7,350 bases of DNA, taken from the NCBI GenBank assembly GCA_029975965.1, contig JARKOV010000004.1, positions 1-7,350 on the forward strand, read 5' to 3'. Shown piece by piece: positions 1 through 6,729 of this stretch. The translations under genes and the position numbers were made by a program. How positions within the stretch are numbered: the stretch's first letter is position 1; the number at the start of each line of letters is the position of its first letter. The stretch comes from Anaerolinea sp. Lineage in GTDB: Bacteria; Chloroflexota; Anaerolineae; Anaerolineales; Anaerolineaceae. Below the pieces are notes generated by a model. It saw only the letters and a list, made by a program, of their open reading frames with translations. It searched no databases and was not told the origin of the DNA.

Positions 1-1
1 C

Positions 2-1252
2 GACACTTATAACTCCTCCATCGGCCAGGGCGACGTGCTCACCACGCCGCTGCAGATGGCCTGCGTCACCATGGCGGTGGCCAACGGTGGCACCCTCTAC
101 CAGCCGCGGCTGGCGGAGGCGCTGGTCGACACGAACGGGAAGGAGCTCGCCCGCTACAAGCCGCGCGTTATTCGCCAGGTGCCCGTGGCGCCGGAGAACC
201 TGGCCCTGGTGCGCGAGGGCATGCGCCTGGCGGTGGCCGAGGGCGATCGGGCCAGCCATGCCCTGCGGGCCGTCCTGCCCGACGCGCCGGAAGCCCTGAC
301 CAGCGCGGTGGGCTGTGTCTCCTGCCATACGGACGTGACCAGTCCCCAGGTCCAGGCCATGATCACCGACGCGCGGACCGACCTCGCGGCCCGGCTGGAG
401 GCGGCCCAGGCCGCCCTCGGCGCGGACAGCCCGGCCTGGGTGCGCACGGCCGTGGCCGCGGTCGCGGGCGACAGCAGCAGCGGCCTGCACAATTACGGCT
501 ACACCAACGCTCTGCTCAGCGCGGCCGAAACCGAGCTGGGCCTGCGCGTCCCGGTCGAAGTCGTGATCCCCGAAGCGCCGCCGGAGCCGGAATGGATTCT
601 GCTCCCCCTGATCGGCCGGGTCGAGAACATGACCACGGTCGGGCTGACGATGGGCACGCTGGCTTTCCTGGCCGCCCTGACGGTCGGGCTGGGGCTGGTC
701 ATCCATCGCGCCGGCCGGCAGCGGCTGCTCGGCTGGCTGCTGGTCCTGGTCGCCCTGGCGCTGCTGGTGATCGCCGTGGTGCTCGTGCTGCGCTCCGGGC
801 AGAAGGCGCAGGCGATGGCCTCCGGGGAAGACTCGTACTGCCTGATGTGCCATTCGGGCAGCGCCCGGCCGCTGACCCTGGCCGATGGGCATACGCTCCG
901 CCTGGCGATCGATCCGGCCGGGATGGAGACGTCCGTGCATGGCACGGCCAGCGAGATCGGGTACGTGGGCTGCATCGACTGCCACGGCGCGGATGCCTTC
1001 CCGCATCACGGCGTGCCGCAAAGCCTGCGCCAGTACCGGGTGGAGCGCTCCCTGCTGTGTGTGGACTGCCACGTCGAGGACATCCAGCACTACCGCGACG
1101 TGCGCAAGAACAACATCCCGGTCGGCTGCGCGGACTGCCACGGCGCGCATGCCGTCCAACCGGCGGACACGCTCCGGATCGCCCCAACCCGGGTGATCGA
1201 GGGCATCGAAGCGGAGGTCACGCCCGCGCCGGCGGAGGCGACCGGGGAATAA
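2..1252 (+). CDS. PBP2 transpeptidase fragment fused in frame to five-haem membrane cytochrome c (5' end outside window)
   Basis: The reading frame is open from base 2, so the start lies upstream; 416 residues are visible. Residues 1 to about 82 are typical of the PBP2/MrdA transpeptidase domain (SIGQGD, then TPLQMA, then ANGGTLYQP, ending in a VREGM-type helix). In that family a KTG active-site motif should follow within about 30 residues. It is absent. Instead the frame enters a cytochrome c with CxxCH haem sites at residues 105, 280, 324, 353 and 376. Between haems 1 and 2 is a helical stretch with a GLHNYGYTNALL motif, as in multiheme cytochromes, and two membrane helices (about 213-234 and 242-263) joined by an Arg-rich loop. 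By the positive-inside rule all haems lie outside the membrane. An SVHG motif before haem 3 could supply a distal His ligand. The peptidase half should be inactive without KTG; electron transfer is plausible for the rest. The chimera could be a true fusion, a deletion product or an assembly error. Confidence 0.8.
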   Translation, partial: DTYNSSIGQGDVLTTPLQMACVTMAVANGGTLYQPRLAEALVDTNGKELARYKPRVIRQVPVAPENLALVREGMRLAVAEGDRASHALRAVLPDAPEALTSAVGCVSCHTDVTSPQVQAMITDARTDLAARLEAAQAALGADSPAWVRTAVAAVAGDSSSGLHNYGYTNALLSAAETELGLRVPVEVVIPEAPPEPEWILLPLIGRVENMTTVGLTMGTLAFLAALTVGLGLVIHRAGRQRLLGWLLVLVALALLVIAVVLVLRSGQKAQAMASGEDSYCLMCHSGSARPLTLADGHTLRLAIDPAGMETSVHGTASEIGYVGCIDCHGADAFPHHGVPQSLRQYRVERSLLCVDCHVEDIQHYRDVRKNNIPVGCADCHGAHAVQPADTLRIAPTRVIEGIEAEVTPAPAEATGE

Positions 1253-1294
1253 ATCCCAGCGCTTCGCGCGGCGCGTTGCCATCGACCTCACCCC

Positions 1295-1329
1295 AACCCC
1301 TTTCCATTTTCATGGAGAGGGGTTTTGTG
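1295..1329 (+). terminator. Rho-independent terminator after the PBP2-cytochrome gene
   Basis: Arms AACCCCTTTCCAT (1295-1307) and ATGGAGAGGGGTT (1312-1324) pair over 13 positions with one G-U wobble. The loop is TTTC and TTGTGTT follows. It lies 42 bases after the stop codon and separates this gene from the M23 gene. The CCTCACCCCAACCCC context resembles palindromes dispersed through Chloroflexota genomes, so it may also be a copy of such a repeat (recalled, not searched). Confidence 0.75.
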
Positions 1330-1360
1330 TTGGCTGGCCGAGCGGAGGCGAGGTCAACCG

Positions 1361-1390
1361 CTGGCACGCGGGGCGCTGCGCCGTTACAAT
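1361..1390 (+). promoter_or_regulatory. Candidate sigma-70 promoter for the M23 lipoprotein gene
   Basis: CTGGCA (1361-1366) matches four of six -35 positions. TACAAT (1385-1390) matches five of six -10 positions. The spacer is 18 bases. It sits between the upstream terminator and the chosen ATG at 1470, giving a leader of roughly 70 bases. This is by eye only; in such GC-rich DNA the -10 match is the more convincing part. Confidence 0.4.
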
Positions 1391-1469
1391 GGGCGGGCGT
1401 GCCGGACGGGCCATGCCCGGCCGGCCCATCCCAACCCTTCCGACTCGGATTGCTTCGCAGGCAGGCTGC

Positions 1470-2660
1470 ATGATCCCGTTTCGTTCCGCTTCCTTCCGGC
1501 CCCCGGCTGAGTTCGCCCGGTTCGGGGCCGTCCTGACACTCCTGACCCTGATTGTCCTCCTGGGGGCGTGCGCGCCCTCGGAGACCACCGCCGTGACCGG
1601 CCCCGGCCTCACCGCCACCGCCAAGGCCGCGCTGCACACCGCCCAGGCGTCCATCCCGACCCTGACCCGCACCCCCGTGCCGACCCTCGGCCCGACGGAC
1701 ACCGCCACGCCGAGCGTGACGCCCTCGGCCACGCCCACGCTGACCCCGACCCGGACGCCGCTGCACACCAACACCCCGCGCCCGACCCGCACGCCGCCGG
1801 TCGTCGTCATCCCGACGTCGGTCGCCGACGCGGGCGCGTCCCAGGCAGGCAACGAGCCGACCTGGACGCCGCCGCCCCTCGACCGGGCCATGACGATCGA
1901 GGATCACTACTGGATGGCCCGGCCGATCGCCTACGGCGGCACGACCTGGGCCTCGCGCAACTACCCCTACGGCAGCACCAACGGCGGCACGCTCCAGACC
2001 CACCACGGGATCGACATTTCCAACCCGACCGGGACGCCGGTCATCGCCGTGCAGGATGGGACGGTGATCTACGCCGGGGACGACATGACCTCACTCTTCG
2101 GGCCGATCCCGAACTTCTACGGCAACGTGATCGTGATCCAGCACAACTTCTTCACGACCGATACCAGCGAGCCGGTCTTTTCGCTGTACGGGCACCTCTC
2201 GGAGGTCAAAGTCCAGGCCGGGCAGCAGGTCACCCAGGGCGACGAGATCGGGCGAGTCGGCGCGACCGGCGTCGCGCTCGGCCCGCATCTGCACCTGGAG
2301 GTGCGCGTCGGGGACGCGGCCAGCTACGACGCGACGCGCAACCCGGAGCTGTGGGTGCGGCCTTACCGGGGCTATGGCACGCTGGCCGGGCGGATCACGG
2401 ATGTCAACGGCAACCCGCTATACAGCGCCACGCTGGACGTGATCTCGGCCACCGATCCGGGCTTCCGGCGGGCGGCCTACAGCTATTCCGACGACAGCGT
2501 GAACGGTGACTCGACCTTTCGCGAGAATTTCGCGCTGGGCGACCTGCCCGCCGATTACTACAACCTGGTGATTCGCAACGGCAGCGGCACGGCCCTCTTC
2601 CGCGATCAAATTTACGTCTACCCCGACCGCACGACCTGGATTGAGATTCAACTGCCTTAA
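1470..2660 (+). CDS. M23-family (LytM-type) peptidoglycan endopeptidase lipoprotein
   Basis: The product is 396 aa. The ATG at 1470 is preferred over the in-frame ATG at 1389 because it puts a lipoprotein signal at the N-terminus: basic/polar start, hydrophobic core about 19-31, then lipobox LGAC with Cys34. The upstream ATG overlaps the candidate -10 box and adds 27 non-signal residues. Residues about 40-125 form a Thr/Pro-rich linker (TATPSVTPSATP and similar), expected to hold the enzyme away from the membrane. The M23 domain spans about 160-290. It has the zinc motif HxGxD (His178, Asp182), the YGH motif (His242) and HLH (His273, His275), so all usual metal and catalytic residues are present. 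It should cut peptide cross-links in peptidoglycan outside the cell; bond specificity cannot be read. The last 90 or so residues look like a carboxypeptidase-regulatory-type beta-sandwich. The SD is weak (AGG four bases before ATG). The stop overlaps that of the convergent gene fragment. Confidence 0.9.
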   Translation: MIPFRSASFRPPAEFARFGAVLTLLTLIVLLGACAPSETTAVTGPGLTATAKAALHTAQASIPTLTRTPVPTLGPTDTATPSVTPSATPTLTPTRTPLHTNTPRPTRTPPVVVIPTSVADAGASQAGNEPTWTPPPLDRAMTIEDHYWMARPIAYGGTTWASRNYPYGSTNGGTLQTHHGIDISNPTGTPVIAVQDGTVIYAGDDMTSLFGPIPNFYGNVIVIQHNFFTTDTSEPVFSLYGHLSEVKVQAGQQVTQGDEIGRVGATGVALGPHLHLEVRVGDAASYDATRNPELWVRPYRGYGTLAGRITDVNGNPLYSATLDVISATDPGFRRAAYSYSDDSVNGDSTFRENFALGDLPADYYNLVIRNGSGTALFRDQIYVYPDRTTWIEIQLP

Positions 2661-3007
2661 AGGCTGTACTTGCGAGGATCGATGCCGTTTCGACAAATCA
2701 GTTGAGGGGTATCGACATTGTCAAGCTCGTAGATTTCTATTCGATTGCGTCCCAGGTTGAAAACACCCTGGCTGCTTCTGCCCTCGGCGATTCCGATATA
2801 GAATCCATTGGCAAATTGGATCGCTGAATCGTCATTCATGCCAGCCGCCATCCCTACCACACAGTCCACCACATCTTGTAGGGCTTTTGCCTGGTGTTCT
2901 GACCAACACGCGCTGAATACAACGGACTTTACGCCAATCCCGTCTTGTTTGAGAATTCCAACAGGTTCATTCCATCTGGTAAAGCGCGACGGTGCCTTCC
3001 ATTTCAC
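2657..3007 (-). pseudogene. C-terminal fragment of a CHAT/caspase-like cysteine protease
   Basis: The open frame encodes 116 aa from an ATG inside the 3' end of the chemoreceptor gene; recognisable homology starts only around residue 22 (near base 2945), just after the receptor's stop codon. The fragment carries VVFSACWSEHQAKAL, matching the catalytic-Cys strand of CHAT proteases (Cys34). It then has DCVVGM, a DSAIQFANGFY helix, GRS and a DTPQL tail, in the order seen in CHAT domains often attached to effector-associated (EAD) modules. The preceding half, with the HxSGHG-type catalytic His, is missing, so proteolysis is not expected. Only 40 bases overlap the receptor, in another frame, and that part resembles nothing. 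No SD was seen at the ATG. It is most likely the tail of a conflict-system protease left by a deletion or insertion; a small expressed protein remains possible. Its TAA overlaps the convergent M23 stop. Confidence 0.7.
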
Positions 3008-5051
3008 GAGCCATCTGGGTGAGACTCCGGGCGCTCTGTTCCGCCTGCCGGGTGCTGGAGGCTGTCTGCACGCTCACCTGCCGAATGGACTGGATGGCGC
3101 TCATTAACTGATCCATGCCGTTGGTTTGCTGCTGCGTGCTGGCCGCAATTTGCTGCGAGGCCTGCGCGGCCTGCTCGATGATATCTGTCAGTTCGCGGAT
3201 AGCATCGCCCGCATCACCGACCAGGGCCATGCCGTGCTGGGCGCCCTTGCTGCCTTCTTCGGTCACCATGACGGCGGTATTGGTTGCCTGCTGGATTTCG
3301 TTGAGGATATCGGCAACTCGTGCCGTAGCCTGGCGTGAGGCTTCGGCAAGCTGGCGCACTTCCATCGCCACAACCGCAAAGCCGCGACCTTCTTCACCAG
3401 CGCGAGCGGCCTCAATAGAGGCATTAAGCGCCAGCAGCTTGGACTGTTCCGCAATTTCGTTGACGGTGTCGATGATCTCGCCAATTTGTTGTGTCCGGGC
3501 TGAGAGTGCCAGGATATTTTCGGCAATGGCCTCAACCTGTTCGCGGATCGTTTCCATGCCTTCGATGCTTTTTTGTACCGAGACTTCGCCATCACGTGAG
3601 ATGGTCAGGGATTGCTCGGATGTTTCGGCAACTTGCTGGGCACGTGCGGCTGTCTGCTGAACCGTGGTGCGGACTTCTTCCACCGTAGCAACCGTCTGGG
3701 TGACAGTCGCTTCCTGCTCTGTGGCGCTGGCGAGTTGCTGGGTGGTTGCAGCCAGAATCTCTGAAGCAGCAGCGGAAATACCAGAAGCCGAATCACGAAT
3801 TTGAGCGGACAGCGTGGCCAACCCTTCAACCATCTTGTTCAGCGTTAGGCCCAGTTGGTAAAGATCATCTGTGGAGTTCACACTGCCATCATCGACGGAT
3901 AAGCGGGTTTTCAGGTTGCCAGCAGCAACAGACTGGGCAAACGCTGTGTAGTTGGACACAACAGCCTGGAGGTAGTGACGGCGGTCACGCTCAGAAGTGA
4001 CCATATGCTGCAGATCCTGGGTCATGTTGTTAAAGGCGGCCGCCAGATCACCAATTTCGTCCCGCCGTTGTATCTCGGCACGCTGACTGAAGTCGCCGCC
4101 CTGGATGCGCCGGGCAACGCCGGACAACTGCTCGATAGGCCCCACAATATAGCGGGTAGTAGCTAAAACAAAGAACACTGCTACCAGCGAGGTGATCAAT
4201 GCACTCATGAGGGCAATCATCAAAAGATTGGTTGCCAACCCCGTGGCAGCATCGTATGGAACTTCGGATACCACGACCAACACCTGGTCGCCATAATTCA
4301 GGTAGTGCATTGCCATGAGCACGTCTTGATGATTCAGGCCAGTGGTCCGCTGATCCGTTTCTGGCAGGGCAACCGTTGCCCGCCGCAAGACCGTACCAGG
4401 ATCGCCATGCGCGACGATCAACCCGTTGGCATCCGTAACGTAGGCGTCTTCCCCCTGCTCGAATTCCATGCTGGCGAGCAGATCCCAGATAGATTTGAAG
4501 CGCAATTCTGCAATAAGCACGTTTTTCAAACTGCCGCTGCGGAGATCGATAATAGGCAGGGCGATGGTTATCAATGGCTCGCGGATTGCTTCGTCGAAGC
4601 GCACCGGGCTAAAATAGATTGCCTGTGAAGCACTAACATTCTGGAATATATCTTCCTCAGTGCGGCTGCGGAGGTCGGCATCCGTTACTACGCCAGACCG
4701 CGTGACACGCAAAATCTCATGTCCGCCAGTGTCCAGTAATGCCAGCTCTTGATAAACCGTGCGCGAACTGAGCATACTGCTGAGGAGTTCCTCCTGCCGG
4801 GAGCGATCGACAGCCCACAGGCGCTGTACCCTGTTGAGCAGGTCGAGTTCATCGAGTGTGAGGTCAATGAAGGCATCAATTTCCCCTGCTATGCGGTGGG
4901 CGGTTTCTCCCTGGTCACGCAAGGCATCTTGCTGCAACGTATTGTATCCCTGGAGAGAGGTGATAACGCCTACGATCAGCAATGGGATAACAGCCAAACC
5001 GAATAAAATCGCCATGATGCGCCAACGCAGGCTGTTGAATCTATGGAGCAC
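2967..5051 (-). CDS. Methyl-accepting chemotaxis-type receptor (dCache, two HAMP modules, MCP signalling domain)
   Basis: From the GTG at 5051 the product is 694 aa. An ATG at 5072 would add seven residues but has no SD, whereas GAGGGAG lies seven bases before the GTG. Transmembrane helix 1 is about 10-33. A large extracytoplasmic region (about 38-270) has the double-Cache pattern, and helix 2 is about 275-297. HAMP 1 follows (about 298-351, starting with the [12 protein letters not shown] stretch and containing [13 protein letters not shown]). A second HAMP-like unit is about 365-415 ([22 protein letters not shown]). The MCP coiled-coil hairpin fills about 425-690, with the conserved tip [20 protein letters not shown] near 539-558, the CheA/CheW contact site in this family. 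No C-terminal NWETF-type tether is present. It follows the binding-protein gene by 87 bases, probably in one operon. No che genes are in the window. Codon use is less GC-rich than in the flanks. Confidence 0.92.
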   Translation of the reverse strand: MLHRFNSLRWRIMAILFGLAVIPLLIVGVITSLQGYNTLQQDALRDQGETAHRIAGEIDAFIDLTLDELDLLNRVQRLWAVDRSRQEELLSSMLSSRTVYQELALLDTGGHEILRVTRSGVVTDADLRSRTEEDIFQNVSASQAIYFSPVRFDEAIREPLITIALPIIDLRSGSLKNVLIAELRFKSIWDLLASMEFEQGEDAYVTDANGLIVAHGDPGTVLRRATVALPETDQRTTGLNHQDVLMAMHYLNYGDQVLVVVSEVPYDAATGLATNLLMIALMSALITSLVAVFFVLATTRYIVGPIEQLSGVARRIQGGDFSQRAEIQRRDEIGDLAAAFNNMTQDLQHMVTSERDRRHYLQAVVSNYTAFAQSVAAGNLKTRLSVDDGSVNSTDDLYQLGLTLNKMVEGLATLSAQIRDSASGISAAASEILAATTQQLASATEQEATVTQTVATVEEVRTTVQQTAARAQQVAETSEQSLTISRDGEVSVQKSIEGMETIREQVEAIAENILALSARTQQIGEIIDTVNEIAEQSKLLALNASIEAARAGEEGRGFAVVAMEVRQLAEASRQATARVADILNEIQQATNTAVMVTEEGSKGAQHGMALVGDAGDAIRELTDIIEQAAQASQQIAASTQQQTNGMDQLMSAIQSIRQVSVQTASSTRQAEQSARSLTQMAREMEGTVALYQME

Positions 5052-5058
5052 GGTATTT

Positions 5059-5065
5059 CTCCCTC
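5059..5065 (-). promoter_or_regulatory. Shine-Dalgarno site that decides the chemoreceptor start
   Basis: Read on the minus strand, GAGGGAG lies seven bases before the GTG at 5051. It is inside the reading frame that would start at the ATG at 5072, which itself lacks any purine-rich site at the right distance. This favours GTG and a protein seven residues shorter. Confidence 0.6.
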
Positions 5066-5094
5066 TATCCATGTTTTGATGCTCAAGAACAACC

Positions 5095-5123
5095 GGTGGC
5101 TACCTGTATATCAGGTAGCCACC
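5095..5123 (-). terminator. Perfect 12-bp intercistronic hairpin between binding-protein and receptor genes
   Basis: Arms GGTGGCTACCTG (5095-5106) and CAGGTAGCCACC (5112-5123) pair perfectly around a 5-base TATAT loop. It starts 15 bases after the binding-protein stop. On the minus strand the stem is followed by GGTTGTTCTTG, a broken U-run, so it looks like a leaky terminator or an mRNA-stabilising element. Either would give more lipoprotein than receptor from one transcript. The hairpin does not cover the receptor's SD. Confidence 0.6.
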
Positions 5124-5138
5124 ATAGACCGACTACTA

Positions 5139-6137
5139 CTACTCGGCGCTGTCTTCTTCGTATGTGATGTAGTCCGCTCGTTCCAGCAGGCTGTCGGAGT
5201 ATTCAATACCGAGCGCGTTTGAGGCGGGCATACTGACTGCGATGAAGAATTCCGCATTTTCAACCGGTATACTTCCGGCATTGGTACCAGCGAGCACCTG
5301 GGTGACGAGGTGAACAGACTGCTTGCCCATTTCCAGGAAGTTCACACCATACCCTATGAAATAGCCTGGCTCAGGAAGTGGGGCAAATGGCACGGAGATC
5401 GGAATCTGGCGGGCTGTGGATGCCTCGATCCAGGCGCCTGCTCCGGCTAATACCGTACCATCCGGGCCAAAGAAGATGCCGTCTACATCTTCGGGTATTT
5501 CAGCAATAGCGGCTGCATTTTCATCAGGCGAGAGAACTTCACGAGTTACCAGTTCGATACCGAGGTCCGGCGCGACGGCCTGAATCGCCTGAACAGCCAG
5601 TGATGAAGCAAAATTGTTCGGGTCGTAAGGCACGTAAACCTTGTCAAGGTCGGGCACTGCCTCTTGCAGGAGTTCTAACTGGCGTTCGTAGGATGGCCTC
5701 ATCAGGATACCGGTTGTGTTATGGCCTGGCTGGGTCAGGTCATCGATTAGACCCTCGCTGACAGGGCTGGTGCTAATACCGAAAATGATCGGGATGTCAC
5801 CAGCCACTGCCTGGACTGCCAGCGCATCTGTCGTACTCGATGCAAAAATCAAATCGAGTTCGTTTTCGAGTAATGCGGCTATGCCAGCCTCCCGCGTTTC
5901 TGCTGTTAAATCACCATCGTAGATGTAGGTGACATTTTCACCTTCCACATAACCCTGCTCAGCCATTTCCGACTGGAAACCGGCAACAATGTCGTTCAGC
6001 CCGTCTGACGTATTCAGAATACCGATGGTGTGCATTTCTGATTCAGGGGGCGTTTGTCCACCACAACCCGCCATGATTAACATCAGAATCAAGACAACCA
6101 GTGGTGTAAAGGACTGACGAGTTTTGTTTGAAAGCAT
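5139..6137 (-). CDS. ABC_sub_bind-family (TrpX-like) substrate-binding lipoprotein
   Basis: The product is 332 aa. The start is an ATG with a strong SD (AGGGAGGA at 6151-6144, six bases upstream). The N-terminus is a lipoprotein signal: basic start, hydrophobic core about 12-22, lipobox MAGC with Cys25. The mature part follows the periplasmic-binding fold of the ABC_sub_bind family (Pfam PF04392): HTIGIL, a GFQSEMAEQGYVEGENV stretch, DLIFASSTTDALAVQ, IPIIFG followed by SPVSEGLI, and a PGHNTTGI motif equal to the family's PGGNVTG. Known members such as TrpX bind aromatic amino acids, but the ligand here cannot be read. The membrane permease and ATPase that usually sit beside such genes are not in the window; downstream in the same direction is a chemoreceptor. 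This suggests sensing, either by contact with the receptor or through a transporter elsewhere. The tail is acidic (EEDSAE). Confidence 0.9.
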   Translation of the reverse strand: MLSNKTRQSFTPLVVLILMLIMAGCGGQTPPESEMHTIGILNTSDGLNDIVAGFQSEMAEQGYVEGENVTYIYDGDLTAETREAGIAALLENELDLIFASSTTDALAVQAVAGDIPIIFGISTSPVSEGLIDDLTQPGHNTTGILMRPSYERQLELLQEAVPDLDKVYVPYDPNNFASSLAVQAIQAVAPDLGIELVTREVLSPDENAAAIAEIPEDVDGIFFGPDGTVLAGAGAWIEASTARQIPISVPFAPLPEPGYFIGYGVNFLEMGKQSVHLVTQVLAGTNAGSIPVENAEFFIAVSMPASNALGIEYSDSLLERADYITYEEDSAE

Positions 6138-6158
6138 TTTGCTTCCTCCCTGTGGTTA

Positions 6159-6220
6159 TAGAGGCTGTCGTTTACCCGGTGAGTGAATGATGATAGGTCA
6201 GAAGGCCGTGTTAGCCTCTA
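6159..6220 (-). repeat. Inverted repeat in the leader of the binding-protein mRNA
   Basis: TAGAGGCT (6159-6166) and AGCCTCTA (6213-6220) are perfect 8-base complements 46 bases apart. They could close a long stem in the leader just upstream of the SD at 6144-6151. No known riboswitch was recognised, and an 8-base match at this distance can occur by chance. Confidence 0.25.
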
Positions 6221-6270
6221 GGTGAATTGAGATTACTCGTGCGCTTTAAGGGTACAAACACCATAAATCT

Positions 6271-6299
6271 ATAATACATCATAAATGAAGAGTTGTGAA
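6271..6299 (-). promoter_or_regulatory. Strong sigma-70-like promoter for the binding-protein/receptor operon
   Basis: On the minus strand TTCACA (6299-6294) and TATTAT (6276-6271) each match five of six consensus bases with the ideal 17-base spacer, in a markedly AT-rich patch. Transcription would start near 6264, leaving a leader of about 125 bases before the ATG at 6137. Confidence 0.6.
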
Positions 6300-6729
6300 G
6301 GATCAATAATTAGTCACAAAATCAATGAGGTGCTGCGAATCGGAATGATGGACAATTCGCGACACCCGCCGCCGGCCCGGATCAGACTCAATCCAGGCAA
6401 GGCACCTCCAAGGGGCGGCATCGCCTATGCCGCAGCCTCAACTGGCATGCACAGGGTTTCGATTCTCACGATGGAGACACTCATCCAGGCGATGCGCCGG
6501 CCCCTTAAGTCCGCGCGTCTTCCCTGGAGACCCGCTTGTCAAGCCCTGGATTTATCCATCATTCTCCGATACAGTACCGTCAGGGTGGCTCCACAGAACA
6601 ACGTGGTCAAAGGACAGGCACCAAAACCGACTTAGGCGGGCGACCGCGGCGTTTGGTCCTGACTGACCACTGGGAACTGCTTTCCAGCGCACCGCGCCGC
6701 CTGAGCCGCCGCGCCCGATCTGAGGCCCC
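6300..6729. other. Gene-free stretch upstream of rluE
   Basis: About 430 bases hold several short open frames on both strands, but none has an SD, a domain or a convincing protein-like composition. Composition changes from AT-rich near 6300 to GC-rich beyond about 6360. A small inverted repeat GCGAAT/ATTCGC (6335-6340 and 6355-6360) was seen. No tRNA, terminator or convincing promoter for rluE was found. Confidence 0.5.

Larger units (their letters stand above)
2661..6310. other. Lower-GC block, possible acquired segment
   Basis: Hand counts of single 60-base lines give 50% (2761), 52% (4201) and 45% (5821) GC inside, against 67% (301) and 85% (7021) outside. All three genes inside run on the minus strand while the flanking genes run on the plus strand. 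The left edge coincides with the M23 stop codon; the right edge is a gradual rise around 6310-6360. No integrase, terminal repeats or target duplication were found, so transfer is an inference from composition only. Confidence 0.45.

Noticed and set aside
1389..1469. In-frame upstream ATG for the M23 gene, adding 27 residues.
   Set aside because: It overlaps the candidate -10 box and would bury the lipoprotein signal; the ATG at 1470 gives a normal signal peptide with Cys34.
1218..2006. Long minus-strand open frame opposite the M23 gene.
   Set aside because: It is a Gly/Arg-rich shadow of GC-rich coding DNA with no domain, and the plus strand has a clear M23 protein.
3115..3660. Plus-strand open frame of 181 codons opposite the chemoreceptor.
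   Set aside because: It is a Ser/Ala/Cys-rich antisense shadow of the repetitive MCP coiled coil.
6335..6360. GCGAAT/ATTCGC inverted repeat as an operator or terminator.
   Set aside because: Only six pairs around a 14-base loop, with no T-run and no adjacent gene start.
2655..6508. CCTTAA at 2655-2660 and again at 6503-6508 as a possible target-site duplication around the low-GC block.
   Set aside because: Six matching bases over this distance are expected by chance, and the right copy lies well inside high-GC DNA, not at the edge.
6635..6685. A plus-strand frame reading GGRPRR-LVLTDHWELL, slightly like the N-terminus of IS5-type transposases (LTDxQW).
   Set aside because: The match is a handful of residues, the frame ends soon after and no DDE region or inverted repeats are near. 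It is not enough for an insertion-sequence remnant.
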